Shown piece after piece: positions 16,938 through 25,717 of a stretch of 64,000 nucleotides of DNA. A program made the translations under genes and the position numbers. The stretch is from Mesorhizobium sp. M2E.F.Ca.ET.219.01.1.1 (GTDB lineage Bacteria > Pseudomonadota > Alphaproteobacteria > Rhizobiales > Rhizobiaceae): NCBI RefSeq assembly GCF_004016445.2, contig NZ_SADT02000002.1, forward strand, positions 186,001-250,000. The letters run 5' to 3'. Below the pieces are notes generated by a model. That model worked only from the letters and a program-made list of their open reading frames with translations, did no database searches and was not told the DNA's origin. How positions within the stretch are numbered: the stretch's first letter is position 1; the number at the start of each line of letters is the position of its first letter.

Positions 16938-18104
16938 ATGAAAATCACGAGCATTCGGCCATGGCTGATCAAGTCCGACGCTTCCTACTGGGGAGAGTAT
17001 CTGTTCGTCGAAGTGACGACTGACGAAGGGGTCAGCGGCTGGGGCGAGATCACCACCACGACGAAGCTCGCCAACCGCGCGCTGTGCACGATCCTGCGCC
17101 AGATCGGCGCCGCCGTGACAGGCGAGGATCCGGCGCGCATCGAGCATCTGTGGCACAAGATTTTCCGCAGCTTCACCTATATGGGCAGCCGCGGCGCCGC
17201 CGTGGAATGTGTGAGCGCCATCGACATCGCGCTTTGGGACATCCGCGGCAAAGTGCTGGGCAAGCCGATCTACGAATTGCTGGGCGGACCGGTGCGCGAT
17301 GAAATCGCGCTTTACACCCATCCCAACCAGGCCAAATTCACCAGCAAGGAAGCCGTGGTCCGCGAAATTCGCGACATCGTGGAGTCCGGCCACACCGGGC
17401 TCAAATTCGATCCGTTCCCGCACCAGGGTCCGAGCGTCGATGGCGTGGCCCGCGAAAGGCGGGACGGCTATCTCGACGGCAGCATGACCCGCAAGGACGA
17501 GCGCGAAGCCGCCGAACTGACGGCGCTGATCCGCGAGACGGCGGGGCCCGATGTCGACATCCTCATCGACGCGCATGGGCGCTTCGACGTGCCGACCGCC
17601 ATCCGCCTCTGCCGCAGCCTCGAGGAAGCAGGCCAGATCGACTGGTTCGAGGAGCCCTGTCCGCCCGAGAGCCTCAACGCCCTCAAGCAGGTGCGCGACA
17701 AGGTCAGCGCTCCCATCTCCTGGGGCGAGCGCGGCCACACGAAATGGGATTTCGTGCCGGTTCTCGAAGACAAGCTCGCCGACTACATCATGCCCGACGT
17801 CACCTGGACCGGCGGCATCACCGAGCTCAAGAAAATCTCTGCCTTGTGCGAAGCCTATTACGTCCCGGTCTCGCCGCATGACGCCGCCGGACCGATCAAT
17901 GTGGTCGCGGGAGCGCAGGTGATGATGACCGTTCCCAATTTCTACAAGCTCGAAACATCGGAGTGGGACCTCTCCAAATACGATCACCTCATCGACAGAC
18001 CGCTCGATGTTTCGAACGGCAGCCTCAAGCTAACGTCGAAGCCCGGCCTCGGTGTCGAGATGAACCGCGACTACCTGCAGGCCCACGAGATCGAACTGGG
18101 CTAG
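16938..18104 (+). CDS. Enolase-superfamily dehydratase (MR/MLE, KFDPF type)
   Basis: 388 residues. Barrel strand 2 carries [11 protein letters not shown], a motif of gluconate/galactonate-type dehydratases. Mg ligands are Asp in LIDAHGRF, Glu in WFEEP and Glu in SWGER; the acid/base His is in VSPHDAAGP. It should dehydrate a sugar acid to a 2-keto-3-deoxy product. It starts 48 bp after gntR and heads a rightward run with two more enolase-superfamily genes. The exact sugar acid cannot be read from the sequence. Confidence 0.85.
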   Translation: MKITSIRPWLIKSDASYWGEYLFVEVTTDEGVSGWGEITTTTKLANRALCTILRQIGAAVTGEDPARIEHLWHKIFRSFTYMGSRGAAVECVSAIDIALWDIRGKVLGKPIYELLGGPVRDEIALYTHPNQAKFTSKEAVVREIRDIVESGHTGLKFDPFPHQGPSVDGVARERRDGYLDGSMTRKDEREAAELTALIRETAGPDVDILIDAHGRFDVPTAIRLCRSLEEAGQIDWFEEPCPPESLNALKQVRDKVSAPISWGERGHTKWDFVPVLEDKLADYIMPDVTWTGGITELKKISALCEAYYVPVSPHDAAGPINVVAGAQVMMTVPNFYKLETSEWDLSKYDHLIDRPLDVSNGSLKLTSKPGLGVEMNRDYLQAHEIELG

Positions 18105-18160
18105 CGCTGCTTAAAGCAGGCCGGCGGGCGGGGCCACTCCCAGCGGAACGAGGACAAATC

Positions 18161-19519
18161 ATGCCAAAGACGGATGGAGCCGACGAGGCTCTCAATCGCA
18201 TCAACACGAATTCCAGGCCATCCGACCTGCGCATCACCGACATGCGTGTGGCCGAGATTGTCGGCGCGCCGTTCACATCGGCGCTGCTCAAGATCTACAC
18301 CAACCAGGGCATTGTCGGGCTCGGCGAAGTGCGCGACGGCGCCAGCGCCACCTTTGCGCTGGTGCTGAAGAGCCGGCTGCTCGGCGAAAACCCCTGCGAT
18401 GTCGATCGCCTGTTCCGACGCATCAAGCAGTTCGGTGGCCATGGGCGGCAGGGCGGCGGCGTGTCGGCGGTCGAGATCGCGCTCTGGGATCTCGCCGGCA
18501 AGGCCTATGGCGTGCCGATCTACCAGATGCTCGGCGGCAAGTTTCGCGACCAGGTGCGCGTCTATTGCGACACGGACGCCGAGAAGCCGAGCGGCACGGA
18601 GACCGGCAAGCGCCTCAAGGCGCGCATGGAGCGCGGCTTCACCTTCCTCAAGATGGATCTGGGCCTGATGCAGATCGCCCACATTCCGGGCGCTGTCACG
18701 GCGCCCGCCGGCGCGCTCGAAGGTTTTCACGCCAATCCGCGCGGCCGCGGCGGGACGTTGGAGGAGCGCAAGGCCCGCAATCTTGCCTACGATGCGCAGA
18801 ATGTGCAGCACCCATTCACGGGCCTGCATTTCACCGAGAAGGGCATCGACCTGCTCGAGCAATATATCCACGAGGTCCGCGAGGTCATCGGCTACGAGAT
18901 CCCGTTGGCCATCGACCATGTCGGCCACATCTCGCTGCAGGACGGCATCCGCCTGTCGCGCCGTATCGAGAAATATGTGCCGGCATGGCTAGAGGACGTG
19001 ATCCCCTGGCAGTACACCGAACAGTACCGGCAATTGCAGCAGGCGACGTCGGTGCCGATCTGCACCGGCGAGGACATCTATCTCAAGGAGGGCTTCGAGC
19101 CGCTGCTGAGGAGCGGCGGTCTCTCCATTATCCATCCGGACCTGCTTACAAGCGGCGGCATCCTCGAGACCAAGAAGATCGGCGACATGGCGCAGGATCA
19201 CGGCGTCGCCATGGCGATCCACATGGCGGAAAGCCCGATCGCCGCGATGGCTGCGGCGCATGTCGCGACGGCGACCGAAAACTTCATGGCGCTCGAATAC
19301 CACTCCGCCGATGTCGACTGGTGGGACGATATTGTCACGGGTCTTCCCAGGCCGCTCGTGAAAGACGGCTTCATCACCGTGCCCGATAAGCCGGGGCTGG
19401 GCATAGATGATGTGGTCGACGAGGTGATCTCGCAGCATCTGCAGCCCGGTGTCACAGGGATATGGCAATCCACCGAGCATTGGGACAATGAACATAGCTG
19501 GGACCGGACCTGGAGTTAG
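18161..19519 (+). CDS. Enolase-superfamily enzyme with insertion (MR/MLE)
   Basis: 452 residues from the ATG at 18161 (AGGAC 8 bases upstream). It is longer than the usual 370-400 because of an N-terminal leader of about 25 residues and an insertion of about 50 residues in the barrel ([17 protein letters not shown] onward). Conserved sites are Lys in FLKMDLGL, Mg ligands Asp in LAIDHVGH, Glu in WLEDVIP and Glu in CTGEDIY, and His in AIHMAESP. The LED-x-IPW and TGEDIY pattern groups it with the gene at 19959. Probable sugar-acid dehydratase; specificity unknown. Confidence 0.82.
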   Translation: MPKTDGADEALNRINTNSRPSDLRITDMRVAEIVGAPFTSALLKIYTNQGIVGLGEVRDGASATFALVLKSRLLGENPCDVDRLFRRIKQFGGHGRQGGGVSAVEIALWDLAGKAYGVPIYQMLGGKFRDQVRVYCDTDAEKPSGTETGKRLKARMERGFTFLKMDLGLMQIAHIPGAVTAPAGALEGFHANPRGRGGTLEERKARNLAYDAQNVQHPFTGLHFTEKGIDLLEQYIHEVREVIGYEIPLAIDHVGHISLQDGIRLSRRIEKYVPAWLEDVIPWQYTEQYRQLQQATSVPICTGEDIYLKEGFEPLLRSGGLSIIHPDLLTSGGILETKKIGDMAQDHGVAMAIHMAESPIAAMAAAHVATATENFMALEYHSADVDWWDDIVTGLPRPLVKDGFITVPDKPGLGIDDVVDEVISQHLQPGVTGIWQSTEHWDNEHSWDRTWS

Positions 19520-19581
19520 TCCAGGCCCTCTGCTCTCATTCCCTCAGGCTCACAGGGCCAACAACCGACCATTCGTGTCGA

Positions 19582-19599
19582 CCTCTCCCGAGGGAGAGG
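19582..19599. repeat. Short palindrome CCTCTCCC-GA-GGGAGAGG
   Basis: Perfect 8-bp inverted repeat with a 2-base centre in the 103-bp gap before the NIPSNAP gene. This sequence type is a common small palindrome in rhizobial intergenic DNA (from memory). It could act as a weak terminator for the upstream dehydratase gene. Confidence 0.5.
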
Positions 19600-19622
19600 C
19601 GAAGAAAGAAACGGACGAAACG

Positions 19623-19949
19623 ATGATCTACGAACTGCGCATCTATGACTGCCTGCCGGGCAGGCTGCCGGCCTTACTCAAGCGCTTTTCCGAGCAAACG
19701 CTGGCCATCTGGGAGGGGCATGGCATCCGCCAAGCCGGGTTCTTCACCACGGTGATCGGCGAAAACAACAATCGCCTCACCTATTTCCTCGCCTGGGAAT
19801 CGCTGGCCGAGCGTGAGGCGAAATGGACGGCTTTCGTCACCGATCCGGCATGGCACAGGGCCCGGGACGAGTCTGAGCGCGACGGGCAGATCGTTGCCAA
19901 TATCAGCAGCCAGCTGCTCACGCCGACAGCTTTCTCGTCTGTGAAATAG
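19623..19949 (+). CDS. NIPSNAP family protein
   Basis: 108 residues from the ATG at 19623. It opens MIYELRIYDCLPGRLPALLKRF, the signature of NIPSNAP (PF07978) ferredoxin-like alpha+beta barrels, and contains LTYFLAWESLAEREAKW. Family members bind small ligands and often accompany catabolic enzymes. Sandwiched between two enolase-superfamily genes, with 9 bp to the next one, it is likely an accessory protein (isomerase or chaperone-like) of that pathway. No catalytic residues can be assigned. Confidence 0.8.
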   Translation: MIYELRIYDCLPGRLPALLKRFSEQTLAIWEGHGIRQAGFFTTVIGENNNRLTYFLAWESLAEREAKWTAFVTDPAWHRARDESERDGQIVANISSQLLTPTAFSSVK

Positions 19950-19958
19950 GACCGCGCC

Positions 19959-21158
19959 ATGAAGATCACCGACCTGCGCTGCGCCGTCATCGGCAAGCAC
20001 CCGATCGTCCGCATCGTTACCGACGAGGGCCTTCATGGCCTGGGCGAGGTCGAATACACAAAGACCTACCTGAAACCCTTCGTGCTGCATTTCCGCGAGG
20101 CGCTGATCGGCGAGGATCCGACAGATGTCGAGCGGGTGATGCTGAAGATCCGCCAGCGCGGCTCGTTCAAGCCCTATGGCGCGGCGGTGAGCGCCATCGA
20201 GCACGCGCTGTGGGACATTGCCGGCAAGGCCGCGGGCGTGCCGGTCTACAAGCTGCTTGGCGGCAAGGTGCGCGACAAGGTGCGCGTCTATAACGGCTCG
20301 ATCCGCCGCAAGCGCACGGGCGACCGTCCGGAGGATTACGCCGCCGACGTCAAATGGATGATGGAGCAGCCGCAGAACTTCTTCATGGTCAAGCAGGGCA
20401 TCTCGTTCCACTCCAACATGAAGGACAGCGTCGAGGGTTTCCATTACGGCCTGACGCAGAAGAAGGCCGGCTATCACGGCGCCATGGATCAGGGCGTGAT
20501 CAGCGAGCGCGGTTTCAATCACATGCTCGACTGTGTGGCGGCGATGAAGGAGGTGCTGGGCGACAAGGTCAGCCTGGCGCTCGACTGCGGCCCGGGCTGG
20601 ATGCTGCCCGATGCGATCAAGTTCGCCCGCGCCGTCGAGACGTACAATCTGATGTGGCTCGAGGACATGCTCACCGGCGACTATGTGCCCTGGGTCAATC
20701 CGCAGGCCTATCGCGAGCTGACCACCTCCACCTCGACGCCGATCCATACCGGCGAGCAGATCTACCTGCGGCACAATTTCAAGGAGCTGATCGAGACGCA
20801 GGCGGTGCGGGTCATCGGCCCCGATCCGGCCGATATAGGCGGCATCGCCGAGCTGAAGTGGGTCGCCGAGCACGCCTATATGCACTCGATCCTGATGGCG
20901 CCGCACGGCACCGCGAACGGCCTGCTCGGCCTTGGTGCGCTGATCAACGTCTGCGCCACCTTGCCCGCCAACTACATCGCCTTCGAATATCCGAGCGCCT
21001 CCGACCCTTGGTGGGAGGACCTCGTCATCGGCTTGCCGAAGCAGATCGTGAAGGACAGCATGGTGGATCTGCTGGAAGCGCCGGGACTCGGCCTCGATAT
21101 CGACGCCGAGGCGGCGAGAAAATATCTTAAGGAAGAGGATGCTGGCTTCTTCGACTGA
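19959..21158 (+). CDS. Enolase-superfamily dehydratase (MR/MLE)
   Basis: 399 residues. Lys lies in FMVKQGISFH. Mg ligands are Asp in LALDCGPGW, Glu in WLEDML and Glu in HTGEQIY. The acid/base His is in MAPHGTANG. The C-terminal PWWEDLVIG resembles the WWDDIV of the gene at 18161, so these two form one subgroup that differs from the KFDPF enzyme at 16938. It is the last rightward gene before a convergent junction. Probable sugar-acid dehydratase; substrate unknown. Confidence 0.85.
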   Translation: MKITDLRCAVIGKHPIVRIVTDEGLHGLGEVEYTKTYLKPFVLHFREALIGEDPTDVERVMLKIRQRGSFKPYGAAVSAIEHALWDIAGKAAGVPVYKLLGGKVRDKVRVYNGSIRRKRTGDRPEDYAADVKWMMEQPQNFFMVKQGISFHSNMKDSVEGFHYGLTQKKAGYHGAMDQGVISERGFNHMLDCVAAMKEVLGDKVSLALDCGPGWMLPDAIKFARAVETYNLMWLEDMLTGDYVPWVNPQAYRELTTSTSTPIHTGEQIYLRHNFKELIETQAVRVIGPDPADIGGIAELKWVAEHAYMHSILMAPHGTANGLLGLGALINVCATLPANYIAFEYPSASDPWWEDLVIGLPKQIVKDSMVDLLEAPGLGLDIDAEAARKYLKEEDAGFFD

Positions 21159-21202
21159 GCTTCCCAGCTGCCCTCCCTTTGGGCGCCGGCATCAGGACGA
21201 CT

Positions 21203-21224
21203 GTGAGCTCGCCGATCGGCTCAC
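21203..21224. terminator. Hairpin at a convergent gene junction
   Basis: GTGAGC (21203-21208) pairs with GCTCAC (21219-21224), with an inner CG-rich extension. It sits between the ends of the rightward dehydratase gene and the leftward SDR gene and touches the SDR stop. It may serve both transcripts; there is no T-run. Confidence 0.35.
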
Positions 21225-22105
21225 TGTGTCCGCCAGTCATGTTCTTGCCGGAACCCAAGGACGTCGCGCAGCTTCCGGTTCGAGATCGGTCCCTCGAATG
21301 CGTCCATGGCGCGGGTGACCGGTATGTTGGGCGCATGCTTCCTGAGGAACTCCGCCGTCGGCAATTCAGACACGATGTTGTCGTTGACGGCGTTGAATAT
21401 CTGGAACCCCAGGCCGTCCTTTTCGATGCACAGGTCGACGATCTGGCCGAGATCGCGCGCGTCCATATAGGTCCAGGCGTCGCGCCGCCGCTTCGAGGGA
21501 TCGGCCAGGAATTCCGGAAAACGGGCATAGTCCTTCGGTTCCACGACGCCGCCGATCCGCAGCGCATAGATGTCGGCTCCGGTGCGAGTGGCGAAGGACC
21601 GCGCGATCTTCTCGCCCAGAAGTTTGGAAAGGCCGTAGCTGTCGGTCGGATCGACGTCGTACTCCTCATCCACCGGGAACGACGAGAAGTCGCGTTCGCC
21701 TTCGGCAAAACAGATGCCGTAGACCGTCTCGCTGGAGGCCGTGACGATCTTGCGGATGCCGAGCTTGGTGGCGGCCTCGATCACATTGTAGGTCGACTGC
21801 ACATTGGCGGCGAACATGGCGTTGTCCGGCCGCAGGAATATGCGTGGGAGCGCAGCGAAATGGATCACGGCGTCGACCGGGGCGCGGCCCTTGCCGCCGA
21901 AATACTCACTGAACCCGAAATGCAGCGTCAGCGCATTGTAGGCTTCGCCGGCATCCGCAAGGTTGGTGATGACTGTGTCGACGCCTGGCACGTCCAGCGG
22001 CGTCAGGTCGAGGTTGAGAACCTCATGCCCGCGCTTGAGAAGGTAAGGTATGACGTGACGGCCGATCTTGCCGCTGCCGCCGGTGAAGACGATCCGCTTG
22101 CCCAT
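21221..22105 (-). CDS. NAD-dependent SDR (uronate dehydrogenase-like)
   Basis: 294 residues, extended SDR. It has FTGGSGKIG cofactor motif at residues 7-15, catalytic Ser in TASSETVYG, and the Tyr-x3-Lys pair in SYGLSKLLGE. Size and motifs match the Udh/UDP-glucose-4-epimerase-like group, in which uronate dehydrogenases oxidise galacturonate or glucuronate to aldarolactones. The setting among dehydratases fits that role. It is preceded by the MR/MLE gene at 22168 in the same direction, with 62 bp between them, so the two are probably co-transcribed. Confidence 0.78.
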   Translation of the reverse strand: MGKRIVFTGGSGKIGRHVIPYLLKRGHEVLNLDLTPLDVPGVDTVITNLADAGEAYNALTLHFGFSEYFGGKGRAPVDAVIHFAALPRIFLRPDNAMFAANVQSTYNVIEAATKLGIRKIVTASSETVYGICFAEGERDFSSFPVDEEYDVDPTDSYGLSKLLGEKIARSFATRTGADIYALRIGGVVEPKDYARFPEFLADPSKRRRDAWTYMDARDLGQIVDLCIEKDGLGFQIFNAVNDNIVSELPTAEFLRKHAPNIPVTRAMDAFEGPISNRKLRDVLGFRQEHDWRTQ

Positions 22106-22167
22106 GGCTTCCTCCGAGCGAATTTGGGTGATCGGGCGGCGGATCCCGCCAGCCGGCTGGTCATCCG

Positions 22168-23325
22168 CTATTCAAAGATGCCGTAGCCGGGCACGGCGTG
22201 CTTGCGCACACCCTCCATGTCGAGTTCGACGCCGATGCCGGGCACGTCGGACACCGCGATGTGGCCGTCTTCCACGATGGACCTGGCGCCGTTCGGCAGG
22301 CGCACGTAACTGTCCCAAGCGTCGCGCTCTTCCAGCGCGTGCCATTCCAGCACCAGGAAGTTCGGAACGCTGGCGCAGACATGGCATGTCGCCATCGTGC
22401 CCAGCGGTGTCGACACCAGATGCGGCGCGAAGGGCACGTAGTACATCTCGGCGAGGTTCGCGATCTTGCGGCTCTCGGCAAGGCCGCCGCATTTTGGCAC
22501 GTCGGGCATGACGACGTCGGCGCCGTAATTCTGGAACAGCTCCCGAAAACCCCAGCGCAGATAGAGATTTTCACCGACACAGATCGGCGTCTTGGTCCGC
22601 ATCCGGATCTGCTTCAGGGCCTCGACATTTTCCGCCGGGATCGGCTCTTCGAGCCACAGAAGATTGAAGCGCTCCATCTCGGCGGCGATGCGACTGGCGC
22701 TGAGCACATCATAGCGCGCATGCAGATCGATGCAGAGATCGACGTCGGGACCAACAGCGTCGCGCACCGCCGCCACACGCTCCACCATGAAGCGAAGTTC
22801 CGCGCCGTTGATGGTGTGGTTCATCCGGTCGAATTTTGTTGGATGGTGCAAATTGTCGATATCGAACTTAAGCGCCGTGAATCCTTCCGCCACCATGCGG
22901 CGCGCGCGGGCGGCACAGCCCTGCGGCGATCCCGATTCGTCATCGCCGTCGCCGCAATCGGCATAGAGCCTTATCCGGTCGCGGAACTTGCCGCCGAACA
23001 TGCGGTAGAGCGGCTGGCCGGCGGCTTTTGCCGCGACGTCCCACAGCGCCATTTCGAGCCCGGTGAGGGCGATGAGAAAGATGCCGGCCTGCGCGCCGGA
23101 AAACACATGATCGCGGCGGATCTTGTCCCAGCAATATTCGACATTGCGCGGATCTTGGCCGATCAGTTCCGACTTCAGCTCCGAGATCAGCCCGACGATC
23201 GCGGCCGCGCCCGCGTCGGGATTGGCTTCGCCATAGCCGGAAATGCCTTCGTCAGTGTCGATCCGGATCAGGGTCGCCTTGCCGTGATAGGCGACGACCG
23301 CCGTCTTGATGTCCACGATCTTCAT
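22168..23325 (-). CDS. Enolase-superfamily dehydratase (MR/MLE)
   Basis: 385 residues from the ATG at 23325 with GAAGGG just upstream; an earlier ATG at 23352 would add nine residues. Lys lies in ALKFDIDNLHH. Mg ligands are Asp in CIDLHARY, Glu in WLEEPIP and Glu in CVGENLY; the acid/base His is in FAPHLVSTPLG. It heads the leftward pair with the SDR gene. Its control region contains a 13-bp dyad, CTTGTCTAATAAG, shared with the promoters of the second importer operon. Specific substrate unknown. Confidence 0.85.
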   Translation of the reverse strand: MKIVDIKTAVVAYHGKATLIRIDTDEGISGYGEANPDAGAAAIVGLISELKSELIGQDPRNVEYCWDKIRRDHVFSGAQAGIFLIALTGLEMALWDVAAKAAGQPLYRMFGGKFRDRIRLYADCGDGDDESGSPQGCAARARRMVAEGFTALKFDIDNLHHPTKFDRMNHTINGAELRFMVERVAAVRDAVGPDVDLCIDLHARYDVLSASRIAAEMERFNLLWLEEPIPAENVEALKQIRMRTKTPICVGENLYLRWGFRELFQNYGADVVMPDVPKCGGLAESRKIANLAEMYYVPFAPHLVSTPLGTMATCHVCASVPNFLVLEWHALEERDAWDSYVRLPNGARSIVEDGHIAVSDVPGIGVELDMEGVRKHAVPGYGIFE

Positions 23326-23386
23326 CGGACCCTTCTCCCCGTGATGGCGCAACGCTTACAAGCGCGGATCTCTGCCTAACGGCAAA

Positions 23387-23399
23387 CTTGTCTAATAAG
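23387..23399. promoter_or_regulatory. GntR-type operator dyad CTTGTCTAATAAG
   Basis: The half-sites CTTGTC and AATAAG (reverse complement CTTATT) are nearly symmetric around one base. It lies 62 bp upstream of the MR/MLE start. The same pattern recurs at 23538, 25379 and 25423. An ACAAG at 23403-23407 gives a second, wider symmetry with CTTGT. The pattern resembles FadR-type GntR sites, so the regulator at 24671-25375 is the likely ligand. Confidence 0.6.
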
Positions 23400-23537
23400 C
23401 ATACAAGATTGAATAATGTGCCGTAAACCCCTTTAGGTGGATTTTGCATGGGATGGACGCTCAATGGATCGCCGATCCTTGTTTTGTTTGAGAAATTCCG
23501 AGTCGCCGATCAGGTATCGCAAATCTCGAAGAACGCA

Positions 23538-23550
23538 CTTGTTAGACGAG
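23538..23550. promoter_or_regulatory. GntR-type operator dyad CTTGTTAGACGAG
   Basis: Related to the 23387 site: CTTGTT and GACGAG (reverse complement CTCGTC) around one base. It lies 70 bp before the aldo/keto reductase ATG and is followed by the AT-rich TATATAAGCGTATAAATT, which is probably promoter. With 23387 it brackets the divergent promoters of this 294-bp region. Confidence 0.5.
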
Positions 23551-23619
23551 TATATAAGCGTATAAATTGGGTGACCGCAGAGCTATGGCTCATGCGTGTC
23601 GTCAATCGGGAGGAACAGG

Positions 23620-24606
23620 ATGCAACAGCGACAGCTCGGATCGTCGCCGGTGAAGGTATCGGAAATCGGCCTCGGGACTTGGGGGATGTCGGGCGCGTTT
23701 TGGGGGGCGGCCGACGACGAGGAGTCGATCCGGGTGGTCAGACGCGCGCTCGAGCTCGGCATCACGCTGATCGACACCGCCGAGGCCTATGGACACGGCC
23801 ATGCCGAGGAGGTTGTCGGTCAGGCGCTGGCCGGCCGCCGCGACAAGGCCGTCATCGCGACCAAGGTCGCGCCCAATCATCTCGAACCGGCCGCGATCGA
23901 GGCGGCGCTCGATGGTTCGCTGAAGCGCATGCAGACGGACCATGTCGACGTCTATTTCGTCCACTGGCCGAACTCGGATTTTCCGATCGGCCCGACCATG
24001 GAGATGATGGAGCGGCTGCGCTCATCAGGGCGCATCAAGGCCGTCGGCGTCTCGAATTTCAGCATCGCCGACATGGACAGCGCCCGTCAGCATGGCGTGA
24101 TCGACGTGCTGCAGCCGCCCTACAACATGCTATGGCGCGAGGTTGAGGCCGAGACGCTGCCCTATTGCCGCAAGCACAATATCGGCGTCATGCCCTATAG
24201 CGGCCTGGCACAGGGACTGCTCACCGGCACGCTGTCACCGGACACCAAATTCGTCGAGGGCGATGAGCGGCGCACAACGGTGCTGTTCCAGCCGGGCACC
24301 TATGAGCGGGCGGTAAGCGCCGTCGACCGCCTCAAGCCGATCGCGGCGCGCTACGGCAAGACGGTTCCCCAGCTTGCGATACAGTGGCTCACCAGCAGGC
24401 CAGGCGTCAGCTCGCCGCTGGTCGGCGCCCGCACCGTCAAGGAGCTGGAGGAAAACGTCCAAAGCGCCGGCTGGACGATTTCGGACGCGGACATCGCCGC
24501 CATCGACAGGATCACCGCGCCGGTCTGGGCGGAAATCCAGGACAAGGGCGACATGTTCGGTTTCCGCGCACGCCAACGCCAGGAACAACAAGCGAAAAGA
24601 GCCTAG
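23620..24606 (+). CDS. Aldo/keto reductase
   Basis: 328 residues from the ATG at 23620, which has GGGAGG 6 bases upstream. The tetrad is Asp and Tyr in LIDTAEAYGHG, Lys in IATKVAPN and His in YFVHWPNSD. The NADP-binding tail is SSPLVGARTVKELEE. It belongs to the YhdN/KCAB-like branch. Likely role: reduction of an aldehyde or keto sugar intermediate in the sugar-acid pathway. It is convergent with the GntR gene and shares the dyad-bearing control region with the leftward dehydratase gene. Confidence 0.87.
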   Translation: MQQRQLGSSPVKVSEIGLGTWGMSGAFWGAADDEESIRVVRRALELGITLIDTAEAYGHGHAEEVVGQALAGRRDKAVIATKVAPNHLEPAAIEAALDGSLKRMQTDHVDVYFVHWPNSDFPIGPTMEMMERLRSSGRIKAVGVSNFSIADMDSARQHGVIDVLQPPYNMLWREVEAETLPYCRKHNIGVMPYSGLAQGLLTGTLSPDTKFVEGDERRTTVLFQPGTYERAVSAVDRLKPIAARYGKTVPQLAIQWLTSRPGVSSPLVGARTVKELEENVQSAGWTISDADIAAIDRITAPVWAEIQDKGDMFGFRARQRQEQQAKRA

Positions 24607-24670
24607 CTCAAGCCGTGTCCTCCCGGCACGCAGCGGCGCGGCCAGCGCGAATGCTGGCTGCGCCGCTCCT

Positions 24671-25375
24671 TCAGCGAGGCAGGCCAACCGCGGTGGTTTT
24701 CTTGAGGTGCCGGCGCATCGCTTCCTCGGCTCGCTTTTCGTCGCGCGCCACGAGCGCCTCGTAGATCGCCCTGTGCATTTCGGTCGCGGAGGGAAGCGCA
24801 TGAGGCATCTGGTTGCTGATGCGCCTGCTCGCCATCTGCCACCACCGGGACGAATACATGAAACGGTCGAGGATCCTGTTCTGCGCCGCCCGGCAAATCT
24901 CCATGTGGAAATCCAGGTCGAGCTTCAGATAGGCGTCCGGATTGTCCTCGCTGGCCGACATCGCCGCCAGCAACGTGCCAAGGCGCTCGAGATTTTCCTT
25001 GGTCATGTGCTTGGCCGCGATGGCGGCGATGGCCGGTTCGATAATGATCCGCGTCGCGTGCGCTTCGGCCAGGATCTCGCGCATCTGTTCGTGCGGCAGC
25101 CAGTCGATGAGCAATGGGCTGAGATAGTCCCACTCCTCGGCTGGGCGCAGCACCACGCGCCGTCCCTGTGCGATCTCGATCATATCCAGCGACGCCAGGA
25201 TCTTCAGCGCCTCTCGCGCGACCGCGCGCGAGACCCCGAATTCCTGAAGGATCTGCTGCTCCGACGGCCCCTGGGCGCCGGCGACACCGCTGCCGGCGAT
25301 GCGACGCGCCAGCACACCCGCCACCTGCTTGGGCAAAGTTTGAAGCTTGACCTCAACCGTATCCATCATTAACAT
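24671..25375 (-). CDS. GntR-family regulator (FadR subfamily, FCD domain)
   Basis: 234 residues; ATGs at 25375 and 25366 are both possible starts. The winged helix is QVAGVLARRIAGSG, with recognition segment GVSRAVAREALKIL. The FCD domain has Asp and His in LDLDFHMEICRA and His in SATEMHRAIYEAL, the positions that usually hold a metal in this subfamily. It lies between two control regions that contain the same 13-bp dyad, two of them directly upstream of itself. Autoregulation and control of the flanking dehydratase, reductase and importer genes is the simplest model. Confidence 0.87.
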   Translation of the reverse strand: MLMMDTVEVKLQTLPKQVAGVLARRIAGSGVAGAQGPSEQQILQEFGVSRAVAREALKILASLDMIEIAQGRRVVLRPAEEWDYLSPLLIDWLPHEQMREILAEAHATRIIIEPAIAAIAAKHMTKENLERLGTLLAAMSASEDNPDAYLKLDLDFHMEICRAAQNRILDRFMYSSRWWQMASRRISNQMPHALPSATEMHRAIYEALVARDEKRAEEAMRRHLKKTTAVGLPR

Positions 25376-25717
25376 CCACTTGTCTGATAAGCTTATAGGC
25401 TGATAGCTAGATATGCAGTCAACTTATCTCATAAAAACGCTCACTAGCCTATAACACGGCGTGCGGGAAGGGAGGATCGAGCGGTGTCCAGCCGCCGTGC
25501 CCCGTTGCCGCCGTCCGAGATCACGATCGATACGCCCTCGCAACCGAGCGAGGCGTGTTGGAGCGCAAGTGCCCGATCGCCCGGAGGCTCGCAAGCGTCG
25601 TCCGGGAACCAATCCAGGCAGTCTCGCGGCGGGAGGAGCACGCCGGTGGACTGCCGAGGCTGAAAGTCGTCGGCCGTCTCTGGATGGACCGACCAGTCAA
25701 ACCAGGAGGAGATTGTG
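25376..25717. promoter_or_regulatory. Divergent control region with two GntR-type dyads
   Basis: 342 bp between gntR and the second importer operon. CTTGTCTGATAAG spans 25379-25391 (near-perfect dyad, CTTGTC/CTTATC half-sites). A weaker CTTATCTCATAAA spans 25423-25435. TTATAGGCT at 25393-25401 is repeated inverted as AGCCTATAA at 25446-25454. The first 80 bp are AT-rich and hold the promoters. The remainder up to 25700 is GC-rich with no gene that I can support; short minus-strand frames there lack codon-like composition and a ribosome-binding site. Confidence 0.6.
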
